Shown here: positions 1-12,846 of the stretch, in pieces
How positions within the stretch are numbered: the stretch's first letter is position 1
Layout: every line of letters begins with the position of its first letter
Source: Vitrella brassicaformis
Lineage: Eukaryota > Sar > Vitrellaceae
NCBI GenBank assembly: GCA_001179505.1
Contig: CDMY01000421.1
Span: 1,122-41,581 of the forward strand
Direction of reading: 5' to 3'
Length of the DNA stretch: 40,460 nucleotides
Notes under the pieces: model-generated
Seen by the model: the letters and a program-made list of their open reading frames with translations, nothing else
What the model was told of the DNA's origin: nothing
The model's database searches: none
Translations under genes and position numbers: made by a program

Positions 1-1914
1 GAGCAGGGCGATTGCCTGATGTGCAGGTGTCCGGTCCTGTGCTGTGGGCCGTGTGGGAGAGGGGCGTGTGCGCACTCAGCCTGCACACACATCAATCCAC
101 CCACCATCCGCCACACACACATGGGCCACCACTGCCGCCTGTGTGTGAGTGTGGCCTACTCTGCTGGCTGCTGTGTGCGGGTGTGGGGGGCCGTAAGGAC
201 GCCGCTCGCAATGGCCGGGCAGTGGAAGAGCTGCACGCACTCACACACACACGCGTGGACAGAGAGACACACAAATGGTGTATGTGTGTGAGTGTATGTG
301 TGTGGGTGGGTGCCTGGAGTGAGTCGAGGATCCTGTCTTTGACCATCAGCCATTCGGGAATGTCGAAGTGGCGCAGCATCTGCACACACACAAACAGACA
401 GACAGACAGACAGACAGCCAGACAGACACTGAGAGAGCTGGAGAGAGTGCATTCCTCTCTCACCTTTGAGAAGCACAGCACCACACGAGGGCTGTACTCC
501 GGGAACTTCAGACCTGTTGACCCATCTGTCCATCCAAATCACTATGTGTCTTTCCCCCTTTTACACACCTAGTTTGGTCATCGACGCCACACACACCGCC
601 ACAAACTTCGGCACAAACACTGCTCGCGAGGGATCTACACCAACCACACACACACGAGTGCCGACAGACAGACAGACAGGACTCTCTCTATCTCTCCCTG
701 ACCGCCATTAGCATCCGCCCAGGATGAGTCGTAGTCGTCGCTGCCCCCTCCCCCGCTCCCACCAGAGGAGTCGGAGCCGTCATCCTCCCCCGCCCCACGA
801 CCGCCACACACGTCCCGCGCTGTCAACCCCTGCACACAACACACAGACAGGACAGGGTCGATGGGACGGGCGGATGTGTGTTGGGTGAGGGAGGGGCGGA
901 CTGGACTAGGAGTGAGGTGCTGGCCTACTTGAGGGTGTTCCTGTTGGTGCTGCTGGTGTGGGTGTGGGACACTACACAGACACGCGCGAACACACGAGAC
1001 TCCCAACACACCAACAACACGTTCGTGTGCGTCGCGCCTGTGTGGGTGTGGGTGTGGGTGTACCTCTCGTCTGCAGCAGCAGGACCAGGACCAGCACTTT
1101 CCCTCGCCCTCACCCTCTCCACTGGCTGTGGCTGCTGCGGGTGGTCTCCCTCATGTGTGTGGCCATGGTGTGTGCCGATTCGCATGGCGCGGCCCAGCTG
1201 CACACACACACACACATCCACACCCCCACAGCCACACACGTGTGGGGGAGCTGACCGAAGTGGCCGAGTTGTGAAAGGCCGCCACGCCGCCCCAGAAGCC
1301 GCTCAGAGGGGGCGGGGGGGATGCCTGCTGATATTGCTGCTGATATTGCTGCTGAGAGAGTCCTGCACACGACACAAACACGCACACACCGTCTGTGTGC
1401 GTCGCGTCTGTGAGGGGAGGGAGGGGGTTTCACTGCACTCACAGGACCTAACTGGCTGACCAGTGGGGAATGGTGCTGTGTCTGAGGGTCCGGGGAAGGG
1501 CTGCTGATACTGCTGCCATTGCTGCCGCTGCTGCTGCTGGGGGTGGTACTGTTGCTCCAGCTGTGGCTTGCAGGCCCCGACGGCCATGGCCATCGACTCG
1601 TACGCCAGGGCCTCGAGGGCCTCGAAGAACTCACCCACAGCCTGGGCGTCACACAACTGCTCCCTCTGCTGCTGCTGCTGCTGCTGATGGGGGGGGTTGT
1701 CGGGGGGAAGCGGCACCTGATTGTTTGTGTGAGTTGACGTCGATGATGTCCAGGTGGTCTCTCTCTCTCTCTGTCTCTCTGTCTGTCTGTCTGTGTTTGC
1801 GTACGGTGAGAGTGGGCGAGGCGTACTCGCCGATAATCCAACACAGATGCATCACCAGGAGCACGCCCTGCACACACACACACACGCTCTCTCCCTCTCT
1901 CTCCCTCTGTCCCC

Positions 1915-1949
<35 letters not shown>

Positions 1950-4900
1950 TGTCCTTGCCTGCGCGTCGAGGTGTATCGGAATCGCCTTGACGATCGGCGA
2001 TTTGAGCGAGATGAGGAACGACGGCCACTGCTGGAATATGGCCAGCAGCGTGTCGATCATGCAGCGGTGCGCCGCCTGCAGGAAGAAATCCACCGGGTAT
2101 AACGCGGAGAACCGCGACAGCAGCAGAGGCACCAGCCGCTCTGAACACACACACACACAGAGAGAGAGAGAGTGTGTGTGTGTGTGTGGTGTTCAGAGGA
2201 TTGCCGTCGGCCGACCAATGCACTGCCGTGGCCCGTCCAGCAGGACCACCTCGAAGTAGACGCGCAAGTACTTGGGCACGAGCTTGCAGACGTAAGACAC
2301 TCGCGGGCTCAATGGCAAGCAACTGCACACACACACACACATATATAGGGGCGAGAGAGAGAGCGGGCATTGTGCTTACTTCCAGAGCAAATGGATCATG
2401 CTCCTCTGCGCGTCGGTGCCGTCCTCCCACACACAGACGGTCTCCCCCGCTGCAGCTGCTGGTGCAGATGATGAGCACTGCTCGTTGCGTAAGATGTACC
2501 TGCCCTCCACCACCACCACACACACACGCATTGGGGTTTGCCAGATGGTGGGTGTGTTGGCATGGCACCTCTGAACGGCCCTGAAAGTGGCGCAGCCGCG
2601 CTCAGCACCAGCACCAGCACCACCACCAGCAGCAGCAGCCACGCCAGGGCCAGAGGCAGAACCAGAAGTCGACACGTCCACCGTGGTGCTAATGCGGTCA
2701 TGCTGCACCCACACACACACATCTGTCCGTCCACCACCCCTCTGTGTGCGCAGGTGTGCAGGTGTGTCGGTGTGTGAGCGACCTGCTCCATGAGGGCTGC
2801 GGTGAGGGGGAGGTCGAGGAGCGTGTGGAAGAGCTCCACGAAGGTGGTGGGGCCCACCATGGCCGGCAGGATGGGCAGCACCTCGGCGGCCACTGTGCGG
2901 GGGTGGTAGGCTACCAGCTGCAGCCATACACACACACATATACATGCCAGGGACACCTCTGTGTGTGTGAGTGTGTGTGACCTTGAGGATGGCCGGGAAG
3001 TATTTCGTGAAGATGGTGGTGTTGAGCAGCAGCTTGGACGTGTTGGTCGTCAGGAACAACAGCGCACTCCTGCACCCCCGGGGACCCCCCCACACACACA
3101 CTCTTGGCAATCTGTGTGTGTGTGTGTGAGAGAGAGGGGAGGGGGCACATGGCGAGTAGGTGTCTTCTGTAGTGGACCGACACATAGCCCGCAAAGAAGT
3201 GATGCAGCACCGGCTCAATGTCGAAGATCACCTGCACACACACACACAGGGAGAGAGAGAGAGAGAGAGGTGTGGGCGGTGTCTGTGTGGGGGAGTGGAG
3301 CCATGTGTGTGTGTGTGTGTGTGTGAGAACGTGTTGGCTGTGGTTGAGGAAGAACTGCAGCACAGCGGTGAACACCAGGCCACCTTGACGATCGGCAGTG
3401 CGCTCATAGACCTAACCCACACCACACACCACACAGAGACACAGAGACAGAGAGACACAGAGAGACACAGAGAGACACAGAGAGTGACACTCACTCACAC
3501 ACAGACACCGCTGACTGCGGACTGACCTTCTTGACGGCCGGGAATATGCGCGACACGATCTCCGGCTGCATGAGGCACAGCAGGTCCAGAATACGCACTG
3601 ACTCCTACACACACACACATCCTCAGCAAGACGATATATGTGTGTCTGTGTGCCACACACCATGGCGCAGCACTCGGCGAACTCCCTCGTCCATGTGTGG
3701 TGGTTGAGCGACACTCGGTGGGGCGAGTGACGCACCAGTGAGGGGGGCGGGCAAGGCTGTTGACCCACACACACACACAAACACACACAGAGAGAGAGAG
3801 AGAGATGGATCGATGGCTGGGTGTGTGCTGTGCTTACGTCCATGGCTGTCTCCCTCTCCACTTGGGATAGCACTCGCAGGCAATACGACACGATCACCTA
3901 CACACACACAGAGAGAGAGAGATGGACGACGCACGTACACAAAAAGAGCTGACCTCTCTAAAGCGGTCGTCAAGGCGGAACATCCCCCCTCCCTCTCTCG
4001 GCCCAGCTGCTGCTGCTGCACCAGCACCAGCACCATCGTCCGTCGACGAGTAGGTGCTGCTCTCCCCACCGTCGCCGTCAGAGTCGCACAGATCACTGGC
4101 ACCCTCTCGTGTGTGCGATGGCGTCCGTCGCAGAGAGCTGGGAGTGGCAGTGGGTGTGGGGCTCGACAGACCAGAAGAGGGGCCCACCTGCCATCCATCT
4201 CTCTCTGTCTCTCTATCTCTCTGTGTGGTGTGTGTGTGTGAGAGAGAGAGAGTACGTGTCTAATGGTGGGCGACGAAGTCCGCGACACGTGTGTGCGGGG
4301 TGTGGACTGCGCGTCGACCAGGCCGAAGTGCGCCAGCTTCGATAACACCTCTTCCCGGGTCTGGCGCCTCCTACACACACACACACACACAGACAGACAC
4401 ACACACACAGAGAGAGAAAGAGAGCGATGGTGTGGAGTGAGGGACACACAGAGACAGAGATTACACGTTACCGAGAGTCGAGGAGCTGGTGCTGGTAGAG
4501 GTGGAATAGCCACGAGTAGAGGAGGGAGAACACCTGGGTGTTGTTGATCTGGTCGGCGGTGTACTCCTCGGCCACGTTCAGGCAGGTGAAGAAGTCGCGC
4601 GACGGCGTCCTTTGCTCGTTTGGTTTGGTAACGCACACACACACACATGGGCTGTGGTGTGCTGTGTGTGGACAGCTCACCCACCCGTCGATCTCCGTGA
4701 CAGGCGAGACACTCTTGGTGGCCAGCAGGCGCACTCCTGAGAGACAGAGAGGGAGAGGGAGAGGGAGAGGGAGAGGGATGTGTTTGTGTGTGTGGTGGTG
4801 GGGGCTGACCAAGGATGCTCGTGGCGGACGTCTTGGTGGTCGATGTGCTGGCCTGCACCCACACCACACCACACACACCCCTAACTCTAACTCTCTCTCT

Positions 4901-5844
4901 CTCCCTCTGTGTGTGTGTGTGTGTGTGGCTGACATTGGTGAGCATATCGGCGAAGAGGTCCTCTACCGGCCGTATGTGTCGGTGGTAACTCAGTTGCAAC
5001 GGGTGACGCTCACACACCTAAACCTCTCCCACCACCACACACACATCCACCACACACATCCAGCGTCTGCGTGTGTGTATCTGGGGTGTGCTGTGCTTAC
5101 AGCCATGAGCGGCGAGAATGCCGCCCTCTGCAGGCTGTCATTCCTCGCACCCGGACTCGCATAAGCAGCATGGTGGTCGTCCCCTGCACCTTTCTGCAGC
5201 ACCCAGCCGACCACACTCTCGATATTCTGAATCAACAGCTGCCACACACACAGAGGACAGAGAGATCGGTGTCTGTGTGTGTGTGTGTGGACCCTCTCTC
5301 CCTCCCCTCTCTCTCTCTCTCCCTCTCTCCCCCCCTCACCGGCGGCTTAGACAGCTCAGCAATGAGTGGCAAGAAGTAGTGCAGGTTGCTCAGGTCATAA
5401 CAGGCGAAGTTGCCCCGGAAGTTCTCCTTGAAGAAGGCCGGCACATCACCGGGGTACAGCTCTCGCACCTGCACACACACACCAACACACACACACACAC
5501 ATCTTGTGGATGGATGGATGGCTCCACACCAACCAGCGCGCAGCAGAGGACCCGCACTCGTGGCGGAGCGAAGCCGTCCCCGCCGCCGCCCACCAAGATG
5601 GCGTATAGCTCCTGCACACACACACACGCTCTCTCCCTCTCTCTCTGTCTCTCTCTCTGTGTGTGTGTGTGTGTGTGTGTGTCAAGCTTGACACGCGCCT
5701 GAATGAGTCTGTGGACGACGTCCGGCCGTATGTCGGCCGTCTTGATGTGGATGGCCGAGGTGAGGCACCCGAAGGCCCGGCGCAGCAGCACGTGCCGCTG
5801 ATGCTCTGCGCCTTTGCTGCCGCCAGACTGCAATAAGCCCCTCA

Positions 5845-5879
<35 letters not shown>

Positions 5880-6098
5880 GGAGAGAGAGAGAGTGTGAAG
5901 GCGCATGAGTCTGTTCGTTCCATTGCGTACGTGTGTATGGGATGCCTCCCTGGTCTGACTCCTCAGCTCCTGGTGCAACTTCTCCAACACACACACCAAT
6001 TCTCCATGGCTGATGCGGCTCGAGATCTGCTGCTGCTGATACTGATGCTGATGCGGCGGCTGCTGCTGCTGGGCCTGGACGGCAGTGGTGTTGTCCAT
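1..6098 (-). CDS. AP5Z1: AP-5 adaptor complex subunit zeta-1 (AP5Z1-like), about 30 exons, 3' end at window edge
   Basis: Predicted large helical subunit of the AP-5 complex, which in other eukaryotes acts with SPG11/SPG15 at late endosomes and lysosomes. Exons read on the minus strand follow the animal AP5Z1 order: TEIDGW (about 4700) then DFFTCLN...NNTQVFSLLYSWL (4471-4618); LQLVAYHP and LLDLPLTA (2783-2924); LYPVDFFLQ (1966-2140); CWIIGEYASP (1797-1868), matching the family's WAIGEYLS; EFFEALEALAYE (near 1610-1650), matching INKFFEALEALLFE; PKFVAV (565-640); FPEYSPRVVLCFSKV (466-520); LRHFDIP (312-380). The start Met at 6096-6098 opens a Gln-rich leader. Poly-Gln, Ser/Gly and Asp/Ser insertions (706-832, 1452-1600, 3952-4190) lengthen it beyond animal homologues. 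Exon limits are approximate. The last coding exon lies within 1-300 or beyond the window. Introns carry CA/TG repeats. Confidence 0.8.
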
Positions 6099-6427
6099 CC
6101 ACTCACTCCACCTATCTAATCTAGCTTTCTCTCACATCAGCGGGATGCATTCACACGACCATTTCTGCAGACACACAGAGAGAACCATGAACCAACAGAT
6201 CAGATCTGCTGCTGATTCCGCTCGCTGGACTCATGTGATCATGATGTACCTCCCAGATGAAACGCTGCTTCAACCCGCTGCGCTTGCGAGCTAAGAGTGC
6301 GGTTTCTGGTGACGAGGGGATGAGTTCCATGAGTTCCATGAGCAGATGAATGGCCTCGCGGCATGACGGCGGCTAGCTGAGCAGAGATCTGCGCAGCGAG
6401 ATATATCAGCCTAGGCAGATCTGAGCG
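6099..6427. promoter_or_regulatory. Intergenic region between divergent AP5Z1 and ACC genes, probable shared promoter
   Basis: This 329-bp spacer separates the two opposite start codons. It lacks the CA/TG repeats that fill the neighbouring introns and contains several copies of a CAGATC/AGATCT word (near 6199, 6380 and 6415). No TATA box is evident. Promoter function is inferred only from position. Confidence 0.4.
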
Positions 6428-6841
6428 ATGGCTGTGCAGACGGCTGTGCTCATCTGCGCGATCTGCTCTGCGCTTGTGAGCGCCGAGCACCGGCAGACGC
6501 CGACTTTTCTGCACCGCTTGCTGAGCCCTAGCGGTGCCGCTCGACTCAGGTGAGTGAAGTGCAGGATTGTGATTGCCATGTCTGCGCGTGTTTGTGTGTG
6601 CAGGGGCAAGGCTGCAGCATCACCATCGCATCTGCAGGTGCTGCGCGCAGCAAAGGTGAGCAATCCAGGCAGACTTGCGCTTATACACACGTGCAGATCT
6701 CTCTCCCCCCCACCACCTCTCTCTCTGTGTGTATGTGTGATTCTTTCAGCCCATCATTGATCCAAATGGTGGCCGCGGTGGCCGCACTCGGCTCTCGTCA
6801 TCTGCCACCGTCATCAATCCCCCAGTGGCCCACACAGCACC
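6428..6841 (+). other. Bipartite (signal plus transit) presequence of ACC
   Basis: The first 40 codons encode a hydrophobic core ([14 protein letters not shown]) with a plausible signal-peptidase site after VSA. A transit-like stretch follows, rich in Ser/Ala/Arg/Leu, nearly free of acidic residues and starting near a Phe ([19 protein letters not shown]). Two short exons continue it before the conserved biotin carboxylase core at 6940. This is the layout expected for import into a secondary plastid through the ER. It was read by eye, with no predictor run. The splice frame (phase 2, then 0, then 0) is consistent through all three leader exons. Confidence 0.65.
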
Positions 6842-7631
6842 GGTCAGTCAGCACACACACACACACACGCAAGCCATTCGCCACACACAAGGGAACCTGT
6901 CTGTGCGTGTCTGTGTGTGTGGTGGTTGGGCGAATCAAGGGCACCAAGTCGTCCCGCGCCAAGCTCGAGGAGTATGTCGAGCAGCACGGCGGCAACCGTG
7001 TCATCAGCAAGATCCTCGTGGCCAACAACGGCATGGCCGCCACCAAGGCCATCAACTCCATGAGACAGGCAGATACACACACACACGCGGGATCATCGGC
7101 AGGCACTCTACGTGTGCCTCTCGCTCTCTCTCTCTCTCTGTGTGGTTGTGTTGGTGCAGTGGGCCTATATGGAGTTTGGCGACGAGGGCGTGTTTGAGTT
7201 CGTTGTGATGGCCACGCCCGAAGACCTCAAGGCCAACGCTGGTATGTATCTTTGTGTGTGTCTGTCTGTCTGTCTGGCTGAATGAGTGAATGTGCCACCT
7301 GCGCCATCCACTGCACTGCTGCTGCTCTCTCTCTATGTGTGTGTGAGCAGAGTTCATCAAGCTCGCTGACAGGATTGTCGAAGTGCCGGGTGAGCAACAC
7401 ACACACACGCACACAGAGAGGCCATGGGCATGTGTCTGTCTGTCTGTCTGCTGCAGGTGGTGTGAACCGCAACAACTACGCCAACGTCGACCTCATCGTG
7501 GACATCGCCACTCGAGAGGAGGTCGACGCCGTCTGGCCGGGCTGGGGACACGCTAGCGAGAACCCAAAGCTCCCCGAAAAACTCAACGATAACGGTACGC
7601 TCCGCCCCCACGCACCAAATGCAACGCGCCC

Positions 7632-7673
<42 letters not shown>

Positions 7674-8729
7674 GGTGTGTGGGTGTGTGAGTGTGTGTAG
7701 GTATTGCGTTCATCGGCCCGAAGGCGCCTGTGATGGCGGCGCTGGGCGACAAGATCGCCGCCAACATTCTCGCGCAGTCGGCCGGTGCGTCACACAGAGA
7801 GAGAGAGGGTGGATCTGTGTGTGTGTCTGTGTGGATCTGTGTGTGTGCTGTAGGTGTGCCATCGATCCCGTGGAGTGGCGACGGGCTGACGGTGGACCTC
7901 TCATCTGGCAGCGGGGACATCCCCAAGGAGACCTTCGACAAAGCGATGGTGACGACGGTCGAGGAGGCGGTCGAGGCGGCCAGCCGCATCGGGTACCCCG
8001 TGATGCTCAAGGCCTCAGAGGGTGGCGGCGGAAAGGTCGGCTCCCCCAACGCACGGACCTTGCGGGCGCCCCTGACCTCTCTGTCTCTCTGTCTGTCTGT
8101 CTGTCTGTGTGTGTTTTGTCTTGTGGCATGGTGTCATGGGTGGCAGGGGATCCGTCTGTCTGACAACGAGGAGGACCTTCGGAGCAACTTCGTGCAGGTG
8201 TCCAACGAGGTGCCTGGGTCTCCGATGTTCATGATGCAGCTCTGCACTAATGCTCGACACATCGAAGTGCAGATCGTAGGCGGTACGTCTTTCCAAACTG
8301 TTGACACACACACACACACACGCACACACACATCTCTCTCTCTGTCTCTCTCTCCCTGTGTGTGCGTGTGTGTGTGTGTGTGCAGATCAGTACGGCCAGG
8401 CTGTCGCGCTGAGCGGCCGAGACTGCAGCACCCAGCGTCGGTTCCAGAAGATCTTTGAGGAGGGGCCGCCCACCTCTATCGTGCCGCCTGACACTTTCAG
8501 GTGTGGTGCGGCCGCCCTTGTGTGTGCGTGTATGGGTGTGTGCATGTGGTTGTGTGTGTGTCTGTTAACAGGGAGATGGAGCTTGCGGCGCAGCGTCTGA
8601 CGTCGTCCATCGGGTACGAGGCGGCCGGGACGGTCGAGTACCTCTACAACGCAGCAGAGGACAAGTTCTACTTCCTGGAGCTCAACCCACGGCTGCAGGT
8701 GAGTCAGTCAGTCGCTCTCATGCCCATCG

Positions 8730-8765
<36 letters not shown>

Positions 8766-11700
8766 CTGTGTGTGTCAGGTGGAGCACCCAGTGACGGAGG
8801 AGATCACGGGCATCAACCTCCCCGCCACCCAGCTGCAGGTCATCATGGGGATCCCCCTGCACAGGGTCCCCGACATCCGGCGCTTCTGGCAGCGGGCCGA
8901 CCCACAGGACGGCACCGACACCATCGACTTCGTCAAGGAGCCTTACCGGACGATAGACACACACTGTATCGCCGTAAGTTGTAGGCACCCATGGAGAGAG
9001 GGAGAGAGAGAGAGAGGGAGAGAGATGGCTATGTGTGTGTGGTGTGTGGCTACGTGTGGGTGGCAGGCACGAGTGACGGCGGAGAACCCCGATGAAGGGT
9101 TTAAGCCCACCTCGGGCAGCATCGACAGGCTCGACTTCAGATCCACCAACAACGTTAGTACCCGAACAAACACCTGACACACAGACGACACGGAGAGAGA
9201 GAAGGGCATAGATCTATGCCATTCCCCCCCCACCCCTCTCTCTCTCCCCCTCTGTGTGTGTGTGTGTGTGTGTTTAGGTGTGGGGCTATTTCTCAGTCGG
9301 TGCGAACGGCGGCATCCACGAGTACGCCGACAGCCAGTTCGGCCACCTCTTCGCCAGAGGCAGCACGCGCGAACAGGTCAGTGCCCGTGTGTGTGGGTGT
9401 GTGTCTGAGTGCATGGCTGTGTAAGCGTCAAATGGATCTGTGTGTGTGTGTGTGTTGATGGCAGGCGCGGAAAGCCCTGGTGATTGCGCTGAAGCGGCTT
9501 GACGTCAGAGGTGCGTCAGAGAGAGAGAGAGGGAGGAAAATGCTCAGACGCACAGCACACACACATGCCTGTGTGTGTGCCTGTGTGTGTCAGGCGAGAT
9601 TCGCACTGCCGTGGAGTACCTCTCTCAGCTGCTGGAGACCCGCGAGTTTATGGACAACACCATCGACACCTCATGGCTGGACGGGCTTATCAAACAAAAG
9701 GCCGTGGGAGTTCCGGTACCCACACACACACAGAGGGAGAGGGAGAGAGGGAGAGATGCAGGGCTCGCGCCCATCTGTGTGGTTGTGTGTGTGTGTGTGT
9801 GTGTGCGTGTGTGTGCGTGTGTGTGTGCAGGTCAACACTGATGACGTCGTGGTTGCGGCGATCCTGTTCAGAGCCAAGAAGCAGATCGAGGCAAAGGAGG
9901 CCGAGCTGATCGGCTCGCTTGGCCGCGGCCAACTCTACCTCAAAGAAGTCCAGGTGACCGCACACACACACACACGCATCAATGGTACGGTGTGTGTGGA
10001 CTGATCTGCATGGCATGCTGTCCACAGGACCTGAACACCATCTCTCCCCTAGAGATCACCTTCGGCGACACCAAGTACGCCGCCGTCGTCAAGCGAACCG
10101 CACGGGACCTCTTCAGGATCGAAATCAACGGACAGGTCAGATGTCGATGTCAAAGACTCATACCCACCCTAAGCCACATTGACACCCCCGTGTCTGTGTG
10201 TGGGGTGTGTGTGTGTGTGTGCAGACAATTGAGGCCCGTGTTCGTGAGCAGACGGACGGCTCTCTGCTGGTGTCTGTCGGGGGCGCCAACCGGAAGGTAC
10301 CCCTCCGCTCCTATCACAACCGCACACACACAGAGAGAGTTGGATGGATGGATGGATGGCATTTGTGTGTGTGTGTGTGTGTGTGAAGGTGTATGGCTTT
10401 GAGGAGCCGCTGGGTCTGCGGATGAACCTCGACGGCACCACGGTGCTCCTGCCGACAGTCTACGACCCCAGCGAGTGCAGGTGCCTGCCACACCACACCC
10501 ACACCACTCCACAGCACACAAAAGCTTCTTCTTTTCTCTGTTGTGTGTGTGATAGGTCTGATGTGAACGGCAAAGTGGTCCGCTACCTGCAGGAGGACGG
10601 CGCAGAGGTCAAGGCGGGAGAGCCCTACATCGAAGTCGAAGCCATGAAGATGATCATGGCGCTCAAGGTATACACACAGACAAACCACACCAGAGACACA
10701 CACTCTTTCTCTCTCTCTGTGTGTGTGTGTGTGTGTGTGTTTAGGCTGGTGAGGACGGCAAGATTCGGCACGAGAAATCAGCGGGCAGCATCATCTCGGC
10801 CGGCGACCTTCTCGGCACCGTCGAGCTCAAGGACCCCAGCAAGGCACGCAAGACTCCCTCCCACACACACAGAGAGAGAGAGAAAGAGAAAGAGTGTGTG
10901 TCTGTATGTGTGTGTGCAGGTGAAGAAGATCACGCCCTTTGAGGGCACCCTCAACATCACAGACGTCCCAATCGCCCTGGGCGAAGACGTACGCTCGGCG
11001 ACACACAACGCCGTTTGCGAGTGTGTGTGGCCATCCCCTCTCTCTTTCTCTCTCTGTGTGTGTGTGTGTGTGAGCAGAACGCCGCGCAGCGTCTCGAGCT
11101 GGTTATGAAGGGCTTCGAGCACGACATCGACACGCTGGTGCCGAAGCTCATCACCGGTGCTCCGCCCCTCCCTCTGCCTCTTCCAAAGACACACACCTCA
11201 ATGTGTGTGTGTCTCGTTTTGTTTAGAGAGTGGCGGTGACGCCAAGAAGGCCTCCGACACCGTCAGCAACCTGCTGCAGCAGTTCCTCAGTGTCGAGGAA
11301 CAGTTCGCTGGTCCCACCACACACGGAGACACAGACACACACATGGGGTGCATTGCATTGCTCTCTCTGTGTCGGTTCAGGCCGTTCAGCGGATGAGACT
11401 GTGGGCGAGCTGATCAAGCAGCACAAGGACGACCTGCAGCAGGCGCTCGACGTCAAGGCCGCCCACAGGCAGCTGCCAAGGAGGAACAAACTCGTGTTGG
11501 CGCTGCTCAGACTGCTGCAGGTACGTCTTACCATGACGCAGAGAGAGAGGGAGAGGGAGAGAGGTGTGTGTGGTTCATTCAGACCTTCCCGAACCGCTTC
11601 GGCGGGTGGACGATGCCTTCTGAGGTGGAGGGGTGTCTGCAGCGGCTCAGCCAGCTCGAGGGGAGGGACTACGGCCCCATCGCCATCGAGGCCGACAGGC

Positions 11701-12538
11701 TCTACAGGTGCCTGGGGGGTGGGCGAGAGTGAGAGTGGGTCGGTAGTGTCTGTGTGTGTGATGTGTTCGTGTGTGGTGGGTTTGGTTTGGTTTAATTTAG
11801 GGACTGCCGCATCTTGCCGTTTGAGGAGCGGCTGCGAGAGCTCCGCGATCAGCTCAAGCGAACCACGTGAGCCCCCCCCCCCCTACAGAGAGAGAGACCC
11901 CCTCGTTGCCGCCGGCCTCACCACAGCTGTCTGTCTCTCTCTCTCTCTCTCTGTGTCTGTGTGTGTGTGTGTGTGTGTTTGTGTGTGCAGTGGTCCGGAG
12001 GACCTGCAGAAGCTGGCCGAGGACCCGGCCCTGTCTGCGGGTGTGGACCTGCTGTCAGAGCTGTTTTCCGACAGCGAGGAGGGCGTCAAGTTCAAGGCAA
12101 TGGAGGTCTACATCAGAAGGGTCTACCGGGCACATAACATTATCAGCATCCATGTGAGCCACTTTGTGTGTGTGAGAGAGAGAGAGGGATGCACAGACAC
12201 ACACACAGATGAACGCCCACCTCCCTCTCTCTCTCCCTCCCTCCCCCTCTGTGGCACACGCAGGCCGAGGACCGCGACGGCCTGACGATCCTCAACTGGC
12301 GGTTCCGCCAGCGGGACCTCCCCGCCGACCAGACACCCGTGCGACACGGCTACATGGTGGTCCTCAAAGGCACACAAGACTTCAAGGCAAGCGCAACACC
12401 CACACCCACACTGACACAGAGAGAGAGGGGCGGAGGGAGTAGTGAGGGTGTGTGTGTGCAGGATAAGATGCCGCGGATGCTCGAGATCTTCAGAGAGGAG
12501 GTGGCGGACCAGCCCGCTGCCAACGCACCAGGCACACG

Positions 12539-12573
<35 letters not shown>

Positions 12574-12811
12574 GGAGAGAAGGATGCACTCACCATGGTG
12601 CTGTCTGTGTGGTTGCAGTGAACGTCTTCCACATAGCGTTCGGCGAGCCGCCGTTGCTGGAGGAGGAGAGCGCCGAGGAGCAGGCCTACGTCAAGGACAT
12701 GCAGGACTTCATCAAGACGCAGAAGGCGCAGCTGGACGACCTGCAAGTGCGGATCGTCAACCTGCTGGTCCCTCAGGTAACCAAGTGATACATGCAGCCA
12801 TCCACCCACAC

Positions 12812-12846
<35 letters not shown>

